Below are positions 27,501 through 34,851 of a DNA stretch of 64,000 nucleotides, in pieces. The position numbers were made by a program, and so were the translations under genes. The notes beneath the pieces were generated by a model. It worked only from the letters and a program-made list of their open reading frames with translations. It made no database searches and was not told where the DNA came from. How positions within the stretch are numbered: position 1 is the first letter of the stretch; every line of letters starts with the position of its first letter. Origin of the DNA: Streptomyces noursei ATCC 11455 (GTDB lineage Bacteria > Actinomycetota > Actinomycetes > Streptomycetales > Streptomycetaceae); contig NZ_CP011533.1 of assembly GCF_001704275.1 (NCBI RefSeq), positions 5,952,001 to 6,016,000 on the forward strand, written 5' to 3'.

Positions 27501-30409
27501 TGGTGCTGGGGCTGCTGGTGGTGCTGTGGCTGGTGTTGTTGTTGCGGGTGGTGCTGCTGATTCTGCTGCTGTGGGTGGTGGCTCTGGGGTGTGGGCTGGT
27601 GGGGCTGGTGCTGTGGTGCAGGCTGGTGCTGCTGAGGGTGCGGCTGCTGTTGGGGATGCGGCTGCTGGTGAGGGGCGGCCTGCTGCTGGTGGGGCTGTTG
27701 TGGGTGCTGGGGGTTGGGGTTCTGCGGGTGCCCAGGGTTCTGCTGGCGCTCGGGAGAGTGGGAGTCCGGGCGGTGGGTGTCCGGGCGCGGAGCGTCCGCA
27801 TGGGGCTGGTTGGCGTCCGGGCGTGGGTGAGCGGCGTCGGGGTGCGGCTGGTTGGCGTCCGGGTGTGGGTGGGTGGGGTCGGTCGGCCGCTGGTTCGGGC
27901 CGTGGCCGGCCTCCGGCCGCTGGGTCGGGCCGTGGCCGGCCTCCGGCCGCTGGTCCTGCGGGCGGTGGGTGTCGGTGGGCCGCTGGTTGTCCGGGTGGTT
28001 GTCGCTCGGGTGCCGGGCGTCCGGATGGTCGGTGCTGGGGCGGGGGCCGTCCAGCCGCGGGTTGTACGGCGGGCGGTCCGGGGCGCGGTGTTGGGTGGCG
28101 TCGTGGACGGCCTGGGTGCCGTCCGGGCGGCGGTTGGGGCCGGGCGCGGTGGCGTTGGGGCGGGGGCCGTCCAGTCGCGGGTTGTAGGCCGGGCGGTCCG
28201 GGGTGCGCTGCTGGGTGACGTCGCGGATCGCCTGGGACCCGTCCGGGCGACGGTTGCTCGGCGCGCCGCCGCCACCGTCGGCGGTCGGGCGGGAGGGGGC
28301 GGCACTGGGGGTGCCCGAACCGGCCGCGGGCGCGCCGCCGCCGTGGGAGGGCATGGCGGTGGGCATGCCCATCGCCGGGCCGGCGCCCTGCGGTGTGCCC
28401 TGCGGTGTGCCCTGGGATCCCTGTGGTGAAGTCGCCCCGGAGTGCGGGGAGTTGGGGGAGGCGGTGCTGTTGGTTCCGGAGTCCGCGGCGTTGTGCTGGG
28501 TGGGCGGTGGCGCGGTCATGGTGTCGGCGGACTGGGTGCGCATGGTCGGGTCGTGGTCGTCGCCGACGCGCGGCATGGGGTCGCCCGGTGCCGGATCGCG
28601 GTGCTGGACGGACGGCTGGCCCGCGGAGTGCTGAACGGGTGCGCCCTGGGCGGCGGGCGCGTTCGCGTGCGGCATGGCGGGGCGGCCGCTCATGCCCGAG
28701 CCGCCCGACGAGCCGGAGGAACCGGACGGGTCGCCGTGGCCGTTGCTGCTGCCGGAGTCACCGTCGTGTGACGGGGACGGCGCGGGGGAGGGGGACGGCT
28801 GCGGGCCGCCGGAGCCCTGGTCGCCGTGTGGAGTCCCGTCGTGGCTCGGGGAGTTGGACGGACCCGGGGCGTGGTGCTCGGGTGCCGGCTGGGCACCGGC
28901 CGCGTCCGGGGTGTGGTCGGGCGTCGGGTGGGTGCTGACGGAGTCCGGCCGGGCGGTGTCCGGCGTCGGGTGCGTGCTCACCCCGTCCGGGTGCGACGGT
29001 GACGCGTCGGGCGTGTGGTCGGCGGTCGGCCGGGTGCTGATCGAGTCCGGACGTGCGGAGTCGGGCGTGTGGTCGGCCGTCGGGTGGGTGCTCACCCCGT
29101 CGGGGCGGTGGGAGCTCGGGGTGTGGCCGGAGTCCGGGGTGGTGCCCGAATCGGGGGTGTGGGACGCCCCGTTCGAGTCGTGGCCGCCCTGGTAGCCCTC
29201 GTCGAAGGGGGAGCGGTGCGCCGGATCCGGGAGGGGCTGGGCGGTGGGCCTGGGGTGGTCGCCTCCGAGGCCGGAGTCGGAACGGGAGCCGGAGCCGGAA
29301 TCCGTGGGCGGGCTGGCGTGGTCGGGGGTGGTGGAGGGGCTTTCGCCGGGGCGCGGGGTATGGGACGCGCCACCGGAATCCGAGCCGGCACCCGAACCCG
29401 AACCCGAACCGGAGCCGGAACCGGAGCCGTTCTCGCTGCCGTGTTCACCCGGCCTGGAGCCCGAGCCGGAACTGCCGTCCGAGCTGCTGCCGGAGCCCTC
29501 GCCCGCGTCGGAGTGACGTCCGGAGCCGGAGCCGCCGTGCTCACCGGACCCCGATTCCGAACCGCTTCCGGAGCCGCCGTGCTCCCCGCTCCCGTGTTCC
29601 CCGCCGCTCCCGTGCTCGCCGCCGCTCCCGTGTTCCCCGCTGCCGCCGTGCTCGCCACCGTGGCCGGCCGCGTGGTCCAGCCCGCCGCGGGCGTGGTGTC
29701 CGGCCTTGCCGCCCAGCGCGTCGCGGAAGTTGGTACCGAAGTTCTCGCCGGTGTTCTTGAGGGAGTTGGTGGCCGTCTCGGCGCCGGTCTTGAGGCTGCG
29801 GTTGACGTCGAAGCCGTTCTGGGCGCCGAACGACATGTTGACGCCCTGGGCGATGGCGTCGGAGATCATCGCCTGCAGCGCGTCCATGGCTGGCTGCTTG
29901 ACGGTGTTCATGATCGCTTCGACCAGGGCGTCCCGCGCCTCCTTGAGGATGCGGCGGACGATGAGGCGGGTGGCCTGGGTCGCGCCCGCGGCCCCGATTT
30001 CGGACAGGCCGAGCGTGAAAGGCGCGGCCGCCTGGGCCGCGATGATCTCTGCCGCGAGGATCGCCAACTGGGCGATCACCGCGACTTTCATCCCGATGAT
30101 CACCCCCGATCCGGCGTCCATGGCGAAGGCGATCAGTTCGGCGGCCTCGCGGGCGTCGTTGAGGTAGCCGTGGCCGCCGTCGGAGAACTTCTCCCAGGTC
30201 TTGCCGAAGCCGTCGATGCCGTCGCCGGTGTTCGCCGACAGGACGTTGCCGGCCGCGGTGACGCCCTCGGACTGGAGCTGTTCCACCGCGTTCGCGAACG
30301 CCCGCCACTGGTCGGCGGACTCGATCATCTTGTCCTCGTCGCCCGTCGGCCAGTCATACCCGAGCATCTGGAGGACCCACTCCAGCCAGTCCGGCAGCAT
30401 GAGCGACAT
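24518..30409 (-). CDS. Polymorphic type VII-style toxin with papain-like (Tox-PL) and C-terminal deaminase-like domains
   Basis: 1963 aa. Residues 1-220 are a WXG100-like helical secretion domain (LPDWLEWVLQMLGYDWPTGD start), found in actinobacterial proteins exported by ESX/type VII systems. About 230-1030 is low-complexity sequence, first G/S/E/H then P/D/H/T then Q/H/P. Residues about 1040-1215 look like a papain-fold Tox-PL domain: NNCADC (Cys1080, Cys1083), His1177 in GGAHVFNAVN and Asp1192 in VVWVDSQTG form a plausible triad. A second Q/H/P linker and a D/H-rich segment follow. The C-terminal 230 residues carry a deaminase signature: H1806-S-E1808 in RHSEKHLLDW, and PC (Cys1840) x8 Cys1849 in REPCGKGQGHAHC, i.e. 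zinc His/Cys/Cys and catalytic Glu, as in XOO_2897/SCP1.201-like nucleic-acid deaminases. Two effector domains in one chain, flanked by immunity-like genes. Substrates are unproven. Confidence 0.82.
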   Translation of the reverse strand: MSLMLPDWLEWVLQMLGYDWPTGDEDKMIESADQWRAFANAVEQLQSEGVTAAGNVLSANTGDGIDGFGKTWEKFSDGGHGYLNDAREAAELIAFAMDAGSGVIIGMKVAVIAQLAILAAEIIAAQAAAPFTLGLSEIGAAGATQATRLIVRRILKEARDALVEAIMNTVKQPAMDALQAMISDAIAQGVNMSFGAQNGFDVNRSLKTGAETATNSLKNTGENFGTNFRDALGGKAGHHARGGLDHAAGHGGEHGGSGEHGSGGEHGSGGEHGSGEHGGSGSGSESGSGEHGGSGSGRHSDAGEGSGSSSDGSSGSGSRPGEHGSENGSGSGSGSGSGSGAGSDSGGASHTPRPGESPSTTPDHASPPTDSGSGSRSDSGLGGDHPRPTAQPLPDPAHRSPFDEGYQGGHDSNGASHTPDSGTTPDSGHTPSSHRPDGVSTHPTADHTPDSARPDSISTRPTADHTPDASPSHPDGVSTHPTPDTARPDSVSTHPTPDHTPDAAGAQPAPEHHAPGPSNSPSHDGTPHGDQGSGGPQPSPSPAPSPSHDGDSGSSNGHGDPSGSSGSSGGSGMSGRPAMPHANAPAAQGAPVQHSAGQPSVQHRDPAPGDPMPRVGDDHDPTMRTQSADTMTAPPPTQHNAADSGTNSTASPNSPHSGATSPQGSQGTPQGTPQGAGPAMGMPTAMPSHGGGAPAAGSGTPSAAPSRPTADGGGGAPSNRRPDGSQAIRDVTQQRTPDRPAYNPRLDGPRPNATAPGPNRRPDGTQAVHDATQHRAPDRPPYNPRLDGPRPSTDHPDARHPSDNHPDNQRPTDTHRPQDQRPEAGHGPTQRPEAGHGPNQRPTDPTHPHPDANQPHPDAAHPRPDANQPHADAPRPDTHRPDSHSPERQQNPGHPQNPNPQHPQQPHQQQAAPHQQPHPQQQPHPQQHQPAPQHQPHQPTPQSHHPQQQNQQHHPQQQHQPQHHQQPQHQAPQQHPHQNQQQQHNQQQPQDHHQQPQHPQQHHQDPAAPHQQPSIHDVRAGLNHHPGGLYSPFPHDQQALEHHFPRNPDGTPQVHADPFQPWAKYQNDGGPTVPGRSNNCADCTRSFMESWYGNPQVSAPRTYDTDAHGNLDRASGERDGTHNIQNWAGTNFRNSGQNAHDSYHNIAHELQQAGHGAASAVLVTWPKNPDGSGGGAHVFNAVNHNGKVVWVDSQTGQISHQPIHTHAAGVWHLTLDGDRKPFDPTAAQHNQGQGQAHPQQQHQNQPQQQPHQSQHPQQHQPQPQPQPQPQPHNPYTQNPQTPHHQQQPQYGQHQYGQHQQQQHNPYQQAQPQHPQNPYQQHQQQNPYQQHQGPQPHNPYQQPHQGQPQHPYQQQPHQQHQPYPQQHAPAPHQQPQPHVPQQQHPQQPHQQPQYGQQYGGGRHPAGAPETHHAPGDGHAPNAEHPRHDAPGTTPEHTPNPTADHHTADHPTADHRTPDHTADHTPEQHSPDHHAADHHPQDHGPEHPAPAHAGPEHPHAAAPPRNPGMLPPPDPSGHPHAPEPMDLDEPHHPHDQHDAHHGDHDVHMADADHDADHDRRPLPDAEDPHHKHLDLEPDSEQQSLREHAPVHRIELDHVHDRMRDWAEDGRLSHLLEESHQRLAAERAALKDGEQPPPTAFTHQELEHHLGEDFRRMNDGERMAVVATLARVSSDYHESQGVGHNPNHDSQPYANAGDRADGTPDPAKSSDRPVSAESRESAKPNFPIKYRNEGDAPSDLATLHERLTGKAKKPTVAEVHGIVDSLGRHKPDFSGKNYAVVEVTDHKGNTTYIVDSSVPADRSGVTPRHSEKHLLDWVERQNSLRPEGEKYHVASLYTEREPCGKGQGHAHCSRLLDSHTSMHGKPVYYSTTYRTDPEGLESRAAEREKQRQKYASQIEKANQIQDQDERREKLKSISQKINNAVKKVESPAEQSMTAEMDAHLRVVGQIWAKSMTHIVPPQESSP
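26160..29700 (-). repeat. Internal low-complexity and tandem repeat tracts of the toxin gene
   Basis: DNA-level repeats inside the toxin: GGTGCTGCTG-like triplet runs encoding poly-Q/H/P at about 26200-26720 and 27380-27720; a duplicated segment at 28030-28240 (each copy encoding RxPDRPxYNPRLDGPRP); the doubled QRPEAGHGP block near 27905-27955; and about five copies of a THPTxDHTPD unit at 28900-29110. The papain-like domain at about 26800-27290 interrupts the tracts. Such repeats vary in length by slippage and are prone to assembly error. Confidence 0.85.
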
Positions 30410-30612
30410 TGGGAATCCCCCGTAGGACGACTAGGCGACTAGGCGGCGAGGCGGCGAGGCAACAAGCGAACAGGGCAGCAGGGCAGCCGGGCCGCGAGCG
30501 GGAAGCGGAAGACAGGGCGCTGGACGTGGACGCGTGGGACGTGGACGCGCGGGGTGCGGACGGGACCGCGGGCCGGGCGGACGGCGCCCGAGCCGCGGGC
30601 CGGGTGCGCGGA

Positions 30613-30996
30613 CTAGACGTTGGGTCCCTTGAAGTTGCTGATCATCTGGCTCTCGGCCTCGGCGTTGGCCACGTGCTGCTGCATCAAGGAGTTGGTGAAG
30701 TCCTCGTTGCCGTCGTGGTTGTCGGCCATGGTGTTGAGCGCGCCGCCGATCTCCTGGAGCTTGGCGGCGAGATGACCCATCGACTCGTACATGCCGTCGC
30801 GCAGGCCCTCGTAGACGACGCCGAACTTGGAGCCGATGTCGTCGTCGCCCCAGGGCGGGGTGCCGGTCCCCTCCAGGCCGGTCAGGCCGTTCTTGAGGCT
30901 GTCGACCGCGGACTGGTAGCGCTCGCCGATGTCGGTGAAGCTGCTGCCACCCGTCTTGAGTGACGGGATGTCCGCCTGCAATCCATCGCCGGCCAT
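30613..30996 (-). CDS. WXG100-family protein (type VII secretion partner)
   Basis: 127-residue, entirely helical acidic protein. The helix-turn-helix hairpin has PPWGDDDIGSKF at the turn (W-G-D in place of strict W-x-G) and long amphipathic helices on both sides, with the C-terminal helix ending ISNFKGPNV. This matches WXG100 proteins, which dimerise with or chaperone large type VII substrates. It lies 203 nt upstream of the giant toxin on the same strand, so it probably supplies the targeting partner for the toxin's WXG100-like head. ATG 30996 is preferred over a GTG at 31026 because a GGGGGAAGAGG run lies just before it. The 203-nt gap holds short GGCGACTAGGC and GGACGTGGACGCG direct repeats. 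No secretion machinery genes (EccC and others) are in the window. Confidence 0.8.
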   Translation of the reverse strand: MAGDGLQADIPSLKTGGSSFTDIGERYQSAVDSLKNGLTGLEGTGTPPWGDDDIGSKFGVVYEGLRDGMYESMGHLAAKLQEIGGALNTMADNHDGNEDFTNSLMQQHVANAEAESQMISNFKGPNV

Positions 30997-31212
30997 GGCC
31001 TCTTCCCCCCGATCAACGCTCGTCACATGATGTGCGACCTCACGCGAATTCTAGTCGCGTGGGTCGGTTCTTCATCAAGATGCCTACTGTCACAAGGTTG
31101 TCATGGTGAGGACCGTGGTCGGCCCCCGGCGCCCGGCCCCCGGCGCCCGGCCCGCGGCGACGGGCGAGGGGGCGAGGGGCGGCATCCCGGCGATCCCGGT
31201 GATCCCGGTGCG

Positions 31213-31665
31213 TCAGGCCGTTCCGGGGCGGTACCACTGCCGGTAGACCGCGATGGCGGACTCCGGGGGGAAGTTGGGGACCGTGGTCACGTCGCCGTTG
31301 CTCTTGGTGATCACGATGTTGGTGCCGCCCGGGCTGACCGGCGGTGCGGTGGGGTCCTCGGGAGCGGGCCAGCCGGCGTGGACGAGGTACCCCTCGTCGA
31401 ACTCGTGGACCAGGAGCGAGACCGGGCCGCCCGGGGAGCCGACCGGCGGGAAGTAGGCGCGGCCGATCTCCAGGGCGTGGTCGGCGGAGGTCGGGACCAC
31501 CTTGGGCGGGGCCTCGGCGCCGGGTTGCCGGCCGGGGACGGTGCTCGGCGGGTACGGCGGCGGCAGCGGCGGTTGGCCGCCCGCGGCACTGTGCGGGGCA
31601 CCCGTGGTGCCGCCCGGGTCGGCGCCCGCGTTCCCGTTCGGGGTGCCGGTTGCGGAGTCCGTCAT
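31213..31665 (-). CDS. YrhB/Imm35-like putative immunity protein with Pro-rich N-terminus
   Basis: 150 aa. The first 60 residues are Pro/Gly/Ala-rich. The C-terminal 90 residues resemble the YrhB/Imm35 immunity domain: ADHALEIGRAYFPP, FDEGYLVHAGWPAPED and GGTNIVITKSNGDVTTVPNFPPESAIAVY. That last block (a beta-strand pair with conserved N-I-V-I then a PP-x-x-x-I helix) is the family hallmark as I recall it. As first gene of the WXG100-toxin-SUKH array it is a candidate second antidote, perhaps for the papain-like domain; that pairing is a guess. ATG 31665 has GGAAGGGA 8 nt upstream. The 547 nt between it and the WXG100 stop include a GC-rich stretch with a duplicated CCCCCGGCGCCCGG at about 31124-31150. 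Confidence 0.68.
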   Translation of the reverse strand: MTDSATGTPNGNAGADPGGTTGAPHSAAGGQPPLPPPYPPSTVPGRQPGAEAPPKVVPTSADHALEIGRAYFPPVGSPGGPVSLLVHEFDEGYLVHAGWPAPEDPTAPPVSPGGTNIVITKSNGDVTTVPNFPPESAIAVYRQWYRPGTA

Positions 31666-31870
31666 GGAGGTCCCTTCCGTGTCGCGTCGCCGGGCCGTGC
31701 CCGCCGTTCTGGCGTGTCGTCATAGCCGCGGCACGGCCGGGCCGGGGCCGCGCGTTCCGGTCGACTTCACCGACGTCGGGGAAGCGTAGTGGGTTCGCCT
31801 GTGGAGAGGGCAGGGGGACCCGGGGGAAAAAGCGCGGCCCCCGGGCACCTGGCGGACCGACCCCGTCAGG

Positions 31871-32527
31871 TCACGTCGCGACCCGTCCCTGCACCAGCTG
31901 GGACAGCGCGGCGTGCACCTCCTCGACGGACCGCTGCGGCTGGAACGACTGCCAGTCCAGCGCGGCGACCAGCACCATCCCCAGCAGCGCCGAGGCGGTG
32001 AGCGGGACGTCGAGTTCGTCGCTGAGCTCCCCGGTGCGCACGGCGTCGTGCAGCACCGACTCGACGACCGCCAGGGCGCGGCCCCGTACGGAGGTGAGGG
32101 TGGCGCGCCAGCTGCGGTTGGTGCGCCAGAGCTCGGCGACGTAGAGCTGGGTGAGGGCGGGGGAGCCGGCGATGAAGTCCAGGCCGGCGCGGATCATCGC
32201 GTCGAGCGCGTCGACCCGGGTGCCGCCGCGGGCGACGGTGTCGTCGGCGGCGGTGCGCAGGGAGTCGGCGAGCAGGTCGACGCCGTCCCGCAGGAGCTCC
32301 TCGTAGAGGACGTTCTTGCTGCTGAAGTTGTAGTAGACGGTGCCCTTGGCGACGCCGGCGCGGTCCGCGATCTCCTCGACCGTGGTGGCGGAGAAGCCCT
32401 GTTCGGCGATGAGCGTGACGGCGGCGTCGAAGAGCCGGCGGCGGGTGGAGGTGCGGCGGGGGGTGGAGGTACGGCGGGGGGCGGCGCCGGAGATGGCGCC
32501 GCCCCCCTTGCCGGAGCGGGTGCTCAC
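31871..32527 (-). CDS. TetR-family regulator of the YhgE/ABC operon
   Basis: 218-residue TetR repressor. A basic N-terminal stretch with repeated RRTSTPRRTSTRRR precedes the HTH domain (LFDAAVTLIAEQGFSATTVEEIADRAGVAKGTVYYNFSSK). The C-terminal domain is helical, with AELWRTNRSW and LTASALLGMVLVAALDW. It is the last gene of a leftward three-gene operon: its GTG start overlaps the YhgE stop (GTGA). The likely operator is the GACTGGTCAGTC palindrome at the head of the operon. Together they resemble an autoregulated efflux/stress cassette. Confidence 0.9.
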   Translation of the reverse strand: MSTRSGKGGGAISGAAPRRTSTPRRTSTRRRLFDAAVTLIAEQGFSATTVEEIADRAGVAKGTVYYNFSSKNVLYEELLRDGVDLLADSLRTAADDTVARGGTRVDALDAMIRAGLDFIAGSPALTQLYVAELWRTNRSWRATLTSVRGRALAVVESVLHDAVRTGELSDELDVPLTASALLGMVLVAALDWQSFQPQRSVEEVHAALSQLVQGRVAT

Positions 32528-34851
32528 AGGCTGAGCTCCGGGTGCAGGTCCTTCATCCGCACGACCTGGCGGCTGCGGGCCGCGAGGGCGGTGAGGGCCA
32601 GCGCGCCCAGCGTGAACGCGGCGAGCACGATGCTGCCCTGCCAGACGACGTCCAGGTCACCGCCGGTGATCAGCCGGCGCAGGCCGTCGACGACGTAGCT
32701 CATCGGCAGGAACGGGTGGATCCAGGAGAAGAAGCCCGGACTGGTCTGCACCGGGTAGGTGCCGCCCGCCGACGTCAGCTGGAGCATCAGGACGACCAGC
32801 GTCAACACCCGGCCGGCCGGCCCGAAGAAGGCGCTCAGCAGCTGGATGAGGGCGGTGAAGCAGGCGGTGCCCAGCATCAGGAAGCCGATGGTGGCACCCG
32901 CGCGCTCCATCTCCAGGCCCAGTGCCCAGTGCAGCACGGCCATCAGGGCCAGCACCTGGACGACGCCGATGGCGAAGGCCGGCAGCCAGGAGCCGAGCGC
33001 GATCCGCCAGCCGGGCGCACCCGCGGCCAGCGCCCGCTTGCCGAGCGGCGCCAGCAGCATGAACGCGACCATCGCGCCGACCCAGAGGGAGAGCGGGATG
33101 AAGTACGGGGCGAGTCCGGTGCCGTAGTTGGGCGCCTTGTGCATCGACTTGGCGGCCAGCTTGACCGGGTCGGCCATCACGTCCGTACGGGTGTCGCGGT
33201 CCTTCTTGTCGTAGTCGGGGATCTTGGCGACGCCGTTGTGCAGCCCGGTGGCCAGCTGGTTGGCGCCGTCCTTGAGCTTGTACAGGCCGCCGCTGAGCTT
33301 CTCGGCACCGTCGTGGGCGGTACCGAGGCCGTTGTGCAGCTGGCCGGCACCGTCGGCGAGCTGACCGGCGCCGTCGGCGAGGTCGCCGGCGCCCTTGTGG
33401 AGCTGGCCGGCACCGTTGGCGAGGTCGCCGGCGCCGTTGTGGAGCTTGCCGGCGCCGTCGGCGAGCTGGCCGGCACCGTTGGCGAGGGTGCCGAGACCGC
33501 CGGCGAACTGACCGGCGCCCTGGGCGACCTTGTGGGCGCCGTCGTTGAGCTGGTTGAGCTTGGCGAGCTGGCCGTCCGCGTTCTTCACGATGTCCGGCAC
33601 CTGGTCGGCGACCATCTGGGCGCCCTGCTGGACCTCGCGCAGCTTGGCGCGCAGCTGGCCGAAGTCCGCGTGGGCGATGGCGTTGTCGACCTTCTCCGCC
33701 AGGTCGGCCCCGGCGACGGCGCCGGTCGCGACCCCCTTCAGTCGCGCGCAGTCGGCGTCGGTGTTCCCACCGGTGCACCGCGCCTCGTACAGCGCCTGGG
33801 CGTCGTCGGCGTTCTTGCGCGTCTGGGTGGCGGCCTTGGACGAGTTCGCCGGGAGCTTGGACAGCAGGTCGTCCACGTCCTCGGTCACCTTGACGACGAA
33901 CCGCGCGCCGTCGGCGATCTCCTGGCCGTGCTGCTTGAGGTAGGGCAGGTCCTTCTTGGCGAGGCCGCCGATCTGGTCGACGAGCTGCTGGGTGCCGTCC
34001 GCGACCTGGCTCGCGCCCTGGCTGAGCTCCTTGGCCTTTGCGGCGGCCTGAGAGGCGCCGTTGCTGAGGTCGCCGGCGCCCTTGTCGAGCTTGCCGGCGC
34101 CGTTGCTGAGGTCGCCGGCGCCCTTGTCGAGCTTGCCGGCGCCGTTGCTGAGGTCGCCGGCGCCCTTGTCGAGCTTGCCCGCGCCGTTGCTGAGGTCCCC
34201 GGCGCCCTTGTTCAACTTGCCGAGCCCGTCGGCCAGTTCGCCGGTCTTCTCGCGGGCGGTGCCCAGGCCGTCGTCGACCTTGCCGGCGCCGTCGGCCGCC
34301 TTGGCGGTCTCGTCGTGCAGGTCGGAGAAGGACACGAAGATCTTGTCGAGGAAGGCCCGGGTGGACTTCGACGAGGTCTTGGCGCGGATCTCGGAGAAGA
34401 CGGTCTTGGAGATCGAGCCGACGATGTAGTTGTTGGCGTCGTTGGTGCGGACCTGGAGGGCACCGGTCTGCGGGTCGTCACCGCCGCTGGAGGCGATCCG
34501 CTCGCTGAAGTCCTTGGGGACGGTCAGCGAGAGGTAGTAGTCGCCCTTCTCCAGACCCTTGGCGGCGTCGGTGGCGCTGACCTCCTCCCAGTCGAAGGTC
34601 TTGCTGTCCTTGACGTTGCGGGCCAGGTCGGCGCCGGCGGTCAGCTTCTTGCCGTCGGAGGTGGCGCCCTGGTCCTCGTTGACGAGGGCGACCGGGATCT
34701 TGTCCAGGCGGCTGTACGGGTCCCAGAAGGAGCAGAGGTAGAGCGCTCCGTACAGCAGCGGGATCAGCATCAGGGCGACGAGGCCCAGCCGGGGGAGCTT
34801 CCCCCGGCCGAAGCGCCTGAGCTCAAGCGCGGCCAGTCTTGGCGAACGCAT
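32524..34851 (-). CDS. YhgE/Pip-family membrane protein (ABC-2-like permease with long repeat ectodomain)
   Basis: 775-residue membrane protein. One N-terminal transmembrane segment (LGLVALMLIPLLYGALYL) is followed by the Pip ectodomain (VALVNEDQGAT, LTVPKDFSERIAS), a long extracytoplasmic stretch of heptad-like repeats, and about five C-terminal transmembrane helices (APYFIPLSLWVGAMVAFML onward) of ABC-2 type. The ectodomain holds four near-identical 14-residue GAGKLDKGAGDLSN repeats and a second, looser set of 7-residue units (NGAGQLADGAGQLHK), predicted to form long helices. The family includes phage-infection protein and lipid or siderophore transporters (MmpL/ABC-like); substrate unknown. 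The ATG overlaps the ABC ATPase gene by 29 nt, with GAGGAGGAAG inside it as ribosome site. Confidence 0.9.
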   Translation of the reverse strand: MRSPRLAALELRRFGRGKLPRLGLVALMLIPLLYGALYLCSFWDPYSRLDKIPVALVNEDQGATSDGKKLTAGADLARNVKDSKTFDWEEVSATDAAKGLEKGDYYLSLTVPKDFSERIASSGGDDPQTGALQVRTNDANNYIVGSISKTVFSEIRAKTSSKSTRAFLDKIFVSFSDLHDETAKAADGAGKVDDGLGTAREKTGELADGLGKLNKGAGDLSNGAGKLDKGAGDLSNGAGKLDKGAGDLSNGAGKLDKGAGDLSNGASQAAAKAKELSQGASQVADGTQQLVDQIGGLAKKDLPYLKQHGQEIADGARFVVKVTEDVDDLLSKLPANSSKAATQTRKNADDAQALYEARCTGGNTDADCARLKGVATGAVAGADLAEKVDNAIAHADFGQLRAKLREVQQGAQMVADQVPDIVKNADGQLAKLNQLNDGAHKVAQGAGQFAGGLGTLANGAGQLADGAGKLHNGAGDLANGAGQLHKGAGDLADGAGQLADGAGQLHNGLGTAHDGAEKLSGGLYKLKDGANQLATGLHNGVAKIPDYDKKDRDTRTDVMADPVKLAAKSMHKAPNYGTGLAPYFIPLSLWVGAMVAFMLLAPLGKRALAAGAPGWRIALGSWLPAFAIGVVQVLALMAVLHWALGLEMERAGATIGFLMLGTACFTALIQLLSAFFGPAGRVLTLVVLMLQLTSAGGTYPVQTSPGFFSWIHPFLPMSYVVDGLRRLITGGDLDVVWQGSIVLAAFTLGALALTALAARSRQVVRMKDLHPELSL
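34057..34224 (-). repeat. Four 42-bp tandem repeats inside the YhgE gene
   Basis: Copies start at 34057, 34099, 34141 and 34183. The first three are almost identical in DNA sequence and the fourth is diverged. Each encodes 14 residues, so copy number changes keep the frame. Recent expansion is suggested by identity at wobble positions. Confidence 0.9.
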
